DNA of 13,098 nt, taken from positions 1 through 13,098 of the forward strand of contig JBLFZF010000076.1 of the NCBI GenBank assembly GCA_047610145.1. The letters run 5' to 3'. Positions 6,568 to 13,098 of the stretch are shown here, one piece after another; position 1 is the first letter of the stretch, and every line of letters begins with the position of its first letter. The notes under the pieces are model-generated. The model ran no database searches. It had not been told where the DNA came from and worked only from the letters and a program-made list of their open reading frames with translations. The DNA comes from CAJXZP01 sp047610145 (GTDB lineage Bacteria; Bacteroidota; Bacteroidia; Flavobacteriales_G; Salibacteraceae). Both the position numbers and the translations under genes were made by a program.

Positions 6568-8013
6568 ATGAAATTACTTTACAAAATCATTGTTGTCTTT
6601 GTCGCTACGCTACTCATAATTGGGTGCAAGCGTAAATTTGACAAGATTCCAAATACGGAACCAGAAACTTTAATTTCGCCAGAAAGCATTAATTTAACAG
6701 GAGATAACCGGTTAAATAGTGTGGTGTTCTTAAGTTGGTTTGGTACAGATCTAGATGGGTATGTAGCGAGTTATGAAATTTCATTAGACAACCAAAATTG
6801 GGTGTCAACTACCGCCAACGATAGTACTTTTAGCTTTACCTTAAATCCGGGTTCTGATACTACGGATATTAACTTTTATGTGCGATCTATTGATAACGAA
6901 GGTTTTATAGATCCCTCACCAGCGTACCTAAAGGTGCCATTAAAAAACACGCCTCCTGTGGTGTTTTTTAATGTAAATGGTTTTCCACAGGACACCACAA
7001 ATATTGTGACCACTTTTACATGGGATGCAACCGATGTAGATGGAAACGAGACAATTACAAAAGCATATTTAAAAGCCAATCAAGGGGATTGGTTAGAAAT
7101 AGATATCAATGAAGAAATGATTTCATTGGTGCCTCAAGACGTAACACAAACAGGTTCCGTATCTGCGAATGTGTTTTACGGCACAAATCAATTGCCATTG
7201 TCAACTCCTTTAAATGGACTAGTGGTAGGGGATACCAACCACTTCTTTTTGAAAGTAATTGACTTCGCAAACGCAGAGAGCGTTCCAGATACTTCTGAGG
7301 TAGTATTTATCAAGCCAAAAACGTCCGATATTTTATACATTTCGGCATTACCTAAAACCCCTACAGATGTCTACAAAGGAGCAATTAGTCCAATAGCAGC
7401 GAACTATGAGTTCATCGACTATTCTATAGATAACGGCATAAACCAACCTGGGTTTTGGTCACCTACTTTTGATTTATTGCTGGCTAATTATGATCAAGTA
7501 ATCATGACCTCTGATGAATCTATTTTCACCAACTCGGCCACGGGTAGAAAAGATGTGTTTTTAGCCTTTGCGGCTCCTTCTGTTCAAGTATTTAGTAACA
7601 ATGGTGGAAAGTCTTTAGTCGCCACATCTTTTAATAAAGGGCAAGATATTTCTGGTATCACAGGCGTTTTTCCTATTGATAGTTTATCCTCTGCAAACGG
7701 ACAAGCGCGATTGTACCCAGATAGTGCAATAGTGTCTATGCAAGGAGTAAATTATCCAGATTTGAGTCCTTCTTTTATTATCTCCGGATTGTCTCCATTT
7801 TACATATCTATTGGTGCGGAAGAATCTTATGCAGCAGAAATTTTTAAACAAGGGGGCTGGGAAGGACCAGCAACAGTAGGTGCACGAAGAAAAAACGGGA
7901 ATAATAATTATTACCAATATTTCTTTTCTGTACAACTGTACAAATTAGACCAATCAACTACGGATTTACAGAATTTATTTGATCAGATACTAAACAATGA
8001 CTTTAACTGGTAA
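6568..8013 (+). CDS. Fn3/Ig-like domain lipoprotein
   Basis: A 481-residue predicted lipoprotein of unknown function. The N-terminus has two lysines, a hydrophobic stretch and the lipobox LIIGC, giving lipidated Cys20. The residues after the Cys are KRKFDK, basic rather than acidic, so it lacks the flavobacterial surface-export signal and probably faces the periplasm. Residues about 38-125 form one Fn3/Ig-like domain (LSWFGTDLDGYVASYEISLD, then FYVRSIDNEG). A second at about 129-250 has a parallel pattern (FTWDATDVDGNETI, then FFLKVIDFANAES). From about 253 the fold changes: SDILYIS, DLLLANYDQVIMTSDES and NGGKSLVATSF alternate strand and helix like a Rossmann or glutamine-amidotransferase-like domain, with no catalytic residues I can point to. 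The last 17 bases overlap the start of the TonB-dependent receptor gene, so translation of the two is probably coupled. Confidence 0.75.
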   Translation: MKLLYKIIVVFVATLLIIGCKRKFDKIPNTEPETLISPESINLTGDNRLNSVVFLSWFGTDLDGYVASYEISLDNQNWVSTTANDSTFSFTLNPGSDTTDINFYVRSIDNEGFIDPSPAYLKVPLKNTPPVVFFNVNGFPQDTTNIVTTFTWDATDVDGNETITKAYLKANQGDWLEIDINEEMISLVPQDVTQTGSVSANVFYGTNQLPLSTPLNGLVVGDTNHFFLKVIDFANAESVPDTSEVVFIKPKTSDILYISALPKTPTDVYKGAISPIAANYEFIDYSIDNGINQPGFWSPTFDLLLANYDQVIMTSDESIFTNSATGRKDVFLAFAAPSVQVFSNNGGKSLVATSFNKGQDISGITGVFPIDSLSSANGQARLYPDSAIVSMQGVNYPDLSPSFIISGLSPFYISIGAEESYAAEIFKQGGWEGPATVGARRKNGNNNYYQYFFSVQLYKLDQSTTDLQNLFDQILNNDFNW

Positions 8014-10825
8014 AATAGTAACAAGCATTGCGCTTTGTTTCAGCTTTCTGTTTTCTTTCTCGTCTATGGCGCAAGGAAAACTGTCAGGTGTAATACAGGA
8101 TGCAAACACGAAAGAAACCTTAATTGGAGCCACGGTTCTTATTGTGGGTACCTATAAGGGTTCTTCTACAGATATTGATGGTAATTACACCATTCCAGAT
8201 ATTAAGAAAGGAGATTATTCTATTAAAGTGAGTTTTATTGGATATGCCGATAAAATTTTTAATGGAATTACTATTAAAGATGGACAAACGACCACTTTAA
8301 GTACTGAATTGAGCTTGCGTTCACAAACCTTAAAAGCGGTGGAGATTGTAGGGGAGAAAAACCTTATTGATTTAGAGTCCGGATCTTCAGAAGTTAAAAT
8401 TAGTCAAGATGCCTTGTCAGAAATGAATGCAAGGGATGTCACCGAGGTGGCTGCAATGCAAGCCGGTGTTAATAAAACAACAGATGGTATTTCCATTCGT
8501 GGGGGTAGAGTGTATGAAACCCAATATGTAGTAGACGGAATTTCTGTGGAAGATCCATTAGCGGGTACCGGTTCGGGTATTAGCGTTTCTTCTTCGTCTA
8601 TTCAAGATATAAAAATTACTACAGGTGGATCTGGAGCAGATCAAAGTGGGGGTATGGCAGGGGTGATTTCTACCAAGATTAGAGAAGGTGGAGATAAGTT
8701 TCAAATTGGTGGTTCTTGGACACGTGACAATTTAGGCTTTGATGAGAATACATCTCATGCTTGGAATACCGATATCATGAACCTGAATTTAGGGGGAGCA
8801 GTGCCCGGTACTAAAAAGAAATTACGTTATTTCTTAGCTTTCGATGCCACACTAACCGATGACTACTTCGGTCCAACCGCTAATCAATTACATAGTTCTT
8901 TATTGCCTTCCAATGACTCTATTTGGGCACCTCGTTACAATAACTCGTATTCTAATACGATTAAGTTGACCTATGAATTAAAGCCAGGCACAAAGTTCTT
9001 TATTACGAATCAGCATAGTTTGAAAATTAACCAAAACTCTAGAACATTACAAATTGTTGGGTTTGACCAAGTTTTGGCCCCTGGTTTTCAATACCAAAGA
9101 AGTTTAAATCTAGATAACGCCACAACGTATACGCAACAATCTAATTTAACGGTGCTTAACATGAATCATTTCTTCAATAACAATTGGAGTGTGAATGCAT
9201 CAATAGGTAGGCTATTTACTAATTTAAGAGCGGATGCCAACGGACGACCTTTTAGAACGGAAACAGTCGATAAAATTTTGGATGAGGATGATATTGTGAC
9301 GAACCCAGTAGGAATTTTTAATCCAGGGGATCCAATAGTATATACGCAACCTGGTCCGTGGTTGTATAATAACGGAGGTATTACCGGTACATGGCATGAT
9401 CATTACGTGCAAGATTATACCGTGAAAGCCAAAGTGGGATATTATCCAGATAACAAAACACACCGTTTTAGTTTTGGCTTTGAACATCACTTTCAAGAGT
9501 ATCAATGGACCGATGTATTTAAACCTTGGGTAGGTGCTCCCATTGTGATTAACGATACGTTAACCACACCATCAACTAGTGTAGGAGTGTCTAGTGATAT
9601 CTGGAATGTGAAACCTAATAATGGGGCTATTTATGCGCAAGATGTAATTACGTATAAAGGTATTGTTGCTACTATTGGAGCACGATTAAACTATTGGTCT
9701 CAAGGGAGCTATATTGATGATGTGGTGGCCGATCCTAACTCACCTGTTGTGGATCAAATTAGAGAAGACTATATGAGTGAAACGTTTGGTATGTTTGGTA
9801 AAAGATACAAAGCGCGGGTACTTCCAAAAATTAATGTTTCATTTCCAGTAACTGACAATAATGTGCTGTATTTCAACTACGGTCACTTTATGCGTTTACC
9901 GCATCCAAGGTTTGTGTACCAAGGATTAGATTCTAGGTACCAACAGAATTCTTTCTTGAGTAGTTTAGGAAATCCAAATTTAAACCCAGAAGTCAGTGTG
10001 AATTATGAGTTGGGTATGAAATCTCAGTTAACGAAAGATTTAGCTTTTTCTGTTGCCGCGTTTAATAACAACCGTTTTGATTACATCGTTTCCAGAAAAG
10101 TGATTGTAAATGATGCTACGGGTAGACCCGTAACCAAATCCATGTACATTAATCAAGATTATGCACGTATTTACGGAGTAGAGGCTAGCGTATTTTGGAG
10201 GATTGGTAAACACTTTAGAACGTCCTTTAATGCGGCTTATCAAGTGGCACGTGGAAAGTCTAATTCGGCCAGAGAGTCTGGTTTGCAAATTGAACAAAAT
10301 GGAGAAGTATCCTTAACTAAAGAACAGTATTTGGCATGGGATAGACCATGGGATGTGAAATTAAACATGATTTTTAAACCAGATACAAGTATGCATATAT
10401 TGCATGGTTTGTCTGCATTTGTGACCATGCGTTATTCTTCGGGTTACCGGTATACTCCGCAAATTAAAGTGGGTACCAACAGTTTGGGAAGACCATTATA
10501 CGAACCAGATTTAGATCGTTATTTAGCGGAAAGTGGAAAAGCATGGTTTAATGCTGACCTGAAATTATCGTATCAAATAACATTGAAAAAGAATAAGAAA
10601 TCTGGAATTATTTTCAGTTTTGAAGTCCGAAATTTATTCAATAATAAGAATGCACAAACTGTGAACGCTATTACTGGCCAAGGGTATGAAGCTGGAGATG
10701 ATGTGACTTCACGATTTCGTGATGTGCGTTACTTAGGACCAGAAGAAAGTGGTGCACTACCCAATGACCCGGCTAGATATTTAGCGCCTACACAATTTTT
10801 ATATGGCATAAGCTTTAAATTTTAA
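7997..10825 (+). CDS. TonB-dependent receptor with N-terminal CarboxypepD_reg-like domain
   Basis: A 942-residue outer-membrane receptor. Residues 1-25 are a signal peptide ending SSMAQ. Residues about 28-115 match a CarboxypepD_reg-like domain (GVIQDANTKETLIGATV, then DIDGNYTIPDIKKGDYSIKVSFIGY). A plug domain at about 125-230 carries the signature IRGGRVYETQYVVDG (R168-G181), followed by the barrel, which ends in an aromatic residue (GISFKF) as expected for BAM-dependent insertion. VEIVGE just before the plug may serve as TonB box. It is too different from SusC, and has no SusD neighbour, to be called a glycan importer. The RGGR-E-Y-VDG plug type recurs in Bacteroidota and related phyla beside secreted surface proteins (my recollection of the family). 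The start overlaps the lipoprotein gene by 17 bases, and the stop shares one base with the next start (TAATG). Ligand unknown. Confidence 0.9.
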   Translation: MTLTGKIVTSIALCFSFLFSFSSMAQGKLSGVIQDANTKETLIGATVLIVGTYKGSSTDIDGNYTIPDIKKGDYSIKVSFIGYADKIFNGITIKDGQTTTLSTELSLRSQTLKAVEIVGEKNLIDLESGSSEVKISQDALSEMNARDVTEVAAMQAGVNKTTDGISIRGGRVYETQYVVDGISVEDPLAGTGSGISVSSSSIQDIKITTGGSGADQSGGMAGVISTKIREGGDKFQIGGSWTRDNLGFDENTSHAWNTDIMNLNLGGAVPGTKKKLRYFLAFDATLTDDYFGPTANQLHSSLLPSNDSIWAPRYNNSYSNTIKLTYELKPGTKFFITNQHSLKINQNSRTLQIVGFDQVLAPGFQYQRSLNLDNATTYTQQSNLTVLNMNHFFNNNWSVNASIGRLFTNLRADANGRPFRTETVDKILDEDDIVTNPVGIFNPGDPIVYTQPGPWLYNNGGITGTWHDHYVQDYTVKAKVGYYPDNKTHRFSFGFEHHFQEYQWTDVFKPWVGAPIVINDTLTTPSTSVGVSSDIWNVKPNNGAIYAQDVITYKGIVATIGARLNYWSQGSYIDDVVADPNSPVVDQIREDYMSETFGMFGKRYKARVLPKINVSFPVTDNNVLYFNYGHFMRLPHPRFVYQGLDSRYQQNSFLSSLGNPNLNPEVSVNYELGMKSQLTKDLAFSVAAFNNNRFDYIVSRKVIVNDATGRPVTKSMYINQDYARIYGVEASVFWRIGKHFRTSFNAAYQVARGKSNSARESGLQIEQNGEVSLTKEQYLAWDRPWDVKLNMIFKPDTSMHILHGLSAFVTMRYSSGYRYTPQIKVGTNSLGRPLYEPDLDRYLAESGKAWFNADLKLSYQITLKKNKKSGIIFSFEVRNLFNNKNAQTVNAITGQGYEAGDDVTSRFRDVRYLGPEESGALPNDPARYLAPTQFLYGISFKF

Positions 10826-11832
10826 TGAGAAAGTTTCTTTACATAAGCATGTGCGTTTTAGGCGGAACTATTTCCTCTTTGCAAGCACAAATTCTTCCAA
10901 ATTTAGGTGGGCAACGTGCAGGGTTGGCTACATTTAGTTTCTTGAAAAACGACATGAATCCCCGTTCCGCAGGTTTGGGTGGGGCCAGTGTGGCGGTCAA
11001 TACCGGAGGATACGCTACATTTTCAAATCCCGCGTATGCCGCTGATTTAACCGGTATAAACGCCACTTACGCTAGTTATTTAGTAGGAGCAGGAGTTCAT
11101 CAAGGGTTCTTTTCTGTGGTGATGCCAAATAATAATACCGGAGCCATTGGTGTTTCAGTAAATTTCTTGAATTCAGGAGAGATGGATGTGCGTACGGAAT
11201 TTCAACCCGATGGCACCGGACAAAAAGTTCATGCAAGTACTGTGGGTATCGGATTAAGCTATTCTAAACGGTTATCGGATATGTTTGCTTTTGGAGCCAC
11301 ACTCCGATACATCAACGAACAATTAGCCGAATATAAAAACAATACGTTTACCATTGATTTAGGTTTTGCGTATCAAACCGATTGGAAAAACTTGTCGTTT
11401 GCAGTAATGCTTCAAAATTTTGGTGGGAACTCTACCTTAAATGGAGATTATTTAGAAGTCGACTTTAATAGAAATGGGATTGGGCTAGAAAACTATGTGT
11501 CGTCTTCCGTGTTTCGTTTAGGGTTCTCTATGCTGGCCTATGAGAAAGAACATCACTCCTTAACCTTTGATTTTGAGTTGCAGCATCCATCAGATAATGC
11601 AGAGAACTTTAGAATTGGATTAGAGTTTGAATATTTGAAATTGTTTTACTTCCGAGGAGGATATAAAATTAATGTAGAAGGTAACGATTGGCCTGTTTTT
11701 GGCGCAGGAGTTAAAACACATTTAGGGGCGCATCAATTGATGATTGATTATGCTGCGGTTCCAACCAATCACCTTGGGTTTCAGCAATCTTTAGGATTGT
11801 CTTTTACCATTAATAATGATACACGCGATTAA
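10825..11832 (+). CDS. PorV/PorQ-family outer-membrane beta-barrel protein
   Basis: A 335-residue predicted outer-membrane barrel. Residues 1-22 are a signal peptide ending LQAQ. The family signature follows at once: LKNDMNPRSAGLGGASVAV (40-58) and YATFSNPAYAADL. After this come repeated amphipathic strands with alternating aromatic and glycine residues (GIGLSYSKRLSDMFAFGATLRYI, LSFAVMLQNFGG, LEFEYLKLFYFRGGYKI), closing with QSLGLSFTI before a short charged tail. PorV (LptO) is the T9SS protein that carries cargo from the translocon to the attachment complex, and PorQ works in the same complex. This copy sits in an accessory cluster with two T9SS cargo-type proteins, so it may be a specialised paralogue rather than the housekeeping PorV. 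The start codon overlaps the receptor's stop by one base, and the next gene begins one base after its own stop. Direct T9SS function is inferred; some family members have unknown roles. Confidence 0.8.
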   Translation: MRKFLYISMCVLGGTISSLQAQILPNLGGQRAGLATFSFLKNDMNPRSAGLGGASVAVNTGGYATFSNPAYAADLTGINATYASYLVGAGVHQGFFSVVMPNNNTGAIGVSVNFLNSGEMDVRTEFQPDGTGQKVHASTVGIGLSYSKRLSDMFAFGATLRYINEQLAEYKNNTFTIDLGFAYQTDWKNLSFAVMLQNFGGNSTLNGDYLEVDFNRNGIGLENYVSSSVFRLGFSMLAYEKEHHSLTFDFELQHPSDNAENFRIGLEFEYLKLFYFRGGYKINVEGNDWPVFGAGVKTHLGAHQLMIDYAAVPTNHLGFQQSLGLSFTINNDTRD

Positions 11833-11833
11833 G

Positions 11834-13030
11834 ATGAGGAAAGGATTTTTTATACTAGCGATCTTATCTGTGGTAATACTTACTACTGGATGTGATGACT
11901 TTTTCGGCAATAAAACAGATGTTAGTTTTATTGATATTCCAGATTTTCAAAACAAGCCAATCGCCTATGTGCCAATTCAACCGGTGTTAGATCAGTTTGT
12001 AAATCCAACAGATGTCTTGGCAGGTTTTGATGAATTAGTGTATGTGGCAGATAACGGCAGAGAGCAGATTATTGGTTTAGATCAAAGTGGCCGAGAATTA
12101 TACAGTTTTCCGGTTCCAGGGGTCGTATCTGTGGTGCAAGATAGAAGATTGAACTTATTAGCCATCGGTACTAAAGACACCATTATTAGTGGGAGTAATT
12201 ATACCTTTACGTGTATTTACAGAATTGATTTGCAAGGCATATTTGGCTATGGGCTAAACAATGCGAAAATTACCAATACCATTGTACATCCATTCTATTT
12301 TAAGAATACATTTTCTTCTTCTGATTTAGCGGTTAAATTTCAAGACATCGCCATTATTGGAGAGAGTGAGTATTATGTTTCTCGTACTGGAAATAGTAAT
12401 GGAGCGAATCAATTTGGAGGACCTGATAATTCAGTTCTGCTTTTTAATAACATAGATACCTACATTACCCCAATTAGCGTAACTACTCGAGGGGGTGTGT
12501 TTAAGGACTTCTTTAAAACCCCATTTGGAATGAGCTCTGCAGCCCAGCCACCGCAAATTAGCGCAAGTATGGTGCGTCACTTTGTTTTCACCTCTATGGA
12601 TCAAAGTGCAGATAACTTGTACAAAGTGCGTTCAATTACCTATAATGAAACAGATTTTGGAGTAGAATACAATCCAAATGATATTATTCCTTTAGATACT
12701 AATTTGGCTGAAGGTTCAATTTTTGATGCCGGAAAATTTTTGGAGCCGGTAGATGTCACTTTGTCGGGTGATGGAACGGGATTCGTTTTCGTGATTGATC
12801 AGGCAAAAGATTCGGTATATCAATTTACAGCTAATGGATTAGAAGGAATTAAGCCACCTCCAGGAACCGGGTTGACTAAATATGTAAAAGTATCTTTTGG
12901 CGGTACTGGAATTGAGCTAACACAGTTTAAGAACCCTAGAGCGGTGGCTTATCTTAATGAAATTCTGTACGTAGCAGATTCGGGTAACGGTCGTGTTTTA
13001 CGTTTCAAATTGACTTCTGACTTCGATTGA
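11834..13030 (+). CDS. NHL-repeat (beta-propeller) lipoprotein, probably surface-exposed
   Basis: A 398-residue predicted lipoprotein. ATG 11834 is chosen over the in-frame ATG at 11816 because it gives MRKGFFILAIL followed by lipobox LTTGC (Cys20) and starts one base after the upstream stop; the longer start would overlap the PorV-like gene and add a poor leader. After Cys20 come DDFF, close to the SDDFE-type lipoprotein export signal described in Flavobacterium, so surface display is likely. NHL-type propeller blades are visible at about 57-90 (NPTDV, LVYVADNGREQIIGLD), 302-338 (EPVDVTLSGDG, VFVIDQAKDSVYQF) and 365-398 (NPRAVAYLNEILYVADSGNG, VLRFK). The middle is more divergent but rich in strands. 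NHL propellers usually bind proteins or other ligands; the partner here is unknown. It is the last gene of the block and is followed by a terminator. Confidence 0.82.
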   Translation: MRKGFFILAILSVVILTTGCDDFFGNKTDVSFIDIPDFQNKPIAYVPIQPVLDQFVNPTDVLAGFDELVYVADNGREQIIGLDQSGRELYSFPVPGVVSVVQDRRLNLLAIGTKDTIISGSNYTFTCIYRIDLQGIFGYGLNNAKITNTIVHPFYFKNTFSSSDLAVKFQDIAIIGESEYYVSRTGNSNGANQFGGPDNSVLLFNNIDTYITPISVTTRGGVFKDFFKTPFGMSSAAQPPQISASMVRHFVFTSMDQSADNLYKVRSITYNETDFGVEYNPNDIIPLDTNLAEGSIFDAGKFLEPVDVTLSGDGTGFVFVIDQAKDSVYQFTANGLEGIKPPPGTGLTKYVKVSFGGTGIELTQFKNPRAVAYLNEILYVADSGNGRVLRFKLTSDFD

Positions 13031-13058
13031 TTCGGATAGATTAAAATAAAATGATAGG

Positions 13059-13093
13059 AATCCCAAGTTGAATTATCAACTTGGGATTTTTTA
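13059..13093 (+). terminator. Rho-independent terminator ending the four-gene block
   Basis: A 13-bp perfect stem (13059-13071 with 13076-13088), arms AATCCCAAGTTGA and its complement, closes on a 4-base loop. A T run overlaps the right arm and continues after it, then AATTTT to the window end. It lies 28 bases after the stop codon at 13030. Confidence 0.87.
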
Positions 13094-13098
13094 ATTTT

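Noticed and set aside
7684..7935. Minus-strand open frames such as this one (also 1227-1466, 2435-2704, 9224-9505 and 10040-10297)
   Set aside because: All are short, lie fully inside well-supported + strand genes and show no recognisable domains or own promoters.
7997..11832. Polysaccharide utilisation locus of the SusC/SusD type
   Set aside because: The receptor has no SusD partner, the adjacent barrel is PorV/PorQ-like, and there is no glycoside hydrolase, lyase or sulfatase.
10825..11832. PorP/SprF-family barrel instead of PorV/PorQ
   Set aside because: The N-terminal NPRSAGLGGASVAV signature fits PorV/PorQ; the PorP/SprF family has a different N-terminus and usually sits behind giant SprB-like or gliding proteins.
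11816..11833. Earlier in-frame ATG for the NHL lipoprotein
   Set aside because: It overlaps the end of the PorV-like gene and puts six residues before a normal lipoprotein signal; ATG 11834 sits directly behind the stop.

Overview
The window looks like a chromosome segment of a Bacteroidota bacterium, probably in the class Flavobacteriia or close to it. The supporting signs are low GC by eye, start codons with no Shine-Dalgarno sequence, promoters built on TAnnTTTG, and proteins ending in type IX secretion (T9SS) C-terminal domains. The gene content also fits: a TonB-dependent receptor with an N-terminal CarboxypepD_reg domain, a PorV/PorQ-like barrel, and a lipoprotein with a flavobacterial-type surface export signal. 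All eight genes lie on the + strand and coding density is high. I see no RNA genes, insertion sequences, CRISPR arrays or phage genes.

Layout. (1) 58-510 is a GatB/YqeY housekeeping gene with its own short promoter, closed by a long perfect hairpin at 540-577. (2) 705-2000 is a secreted endonuclease/exonuclease/phosphatase-family (EEP) enzyme with a T9SS tail, preceded by overlapping palindromes and a -7 box. (3) From 2044 a clear promoter drives two large secreted proteins: 2111-4249 (Fn3, EF-hand loop, FlgD-like/T9SS tail) and 4269-6491 (repeated OB-like domains, T9SS tail). A strong terminator at 6497-6536 follows. (4) A tightly coupled four-gene block follows at 6568-13030: an Fn3/Ig-like lipoprotein, a TonB-dependent receptor, a PorV/PorQ-like outer-membrane barrel and an NHL-repeat lipoprotein. 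Its junctions are a 17-nt overlap, a 1-nt overlap and a 1-nt gap. It ends at a terminator at 13059-13093.

How the genes may fit together (inference). Genes 3 to 8 encode only envelope or extracellular proteins: two predicted T9SS cargo proteins, an OM receptor, a PorV-like barrel and two lipoproteins, one of them probably surface-exposed. PorV is the outer-membrane shuttle for T9SS cargo, so a PorV-like paralogue beside two cargo-type proteins suggests a dedicated export and surface-assembly module. The terminator between the cargo pair and the membrane block would allow cargo to be made in excess. There is no SusD partner and no carbohydrate-active enzyme, so this is not a standard polysaccharide utilisation locus. 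The substrate and function of the module cannot be read from sequence alone.
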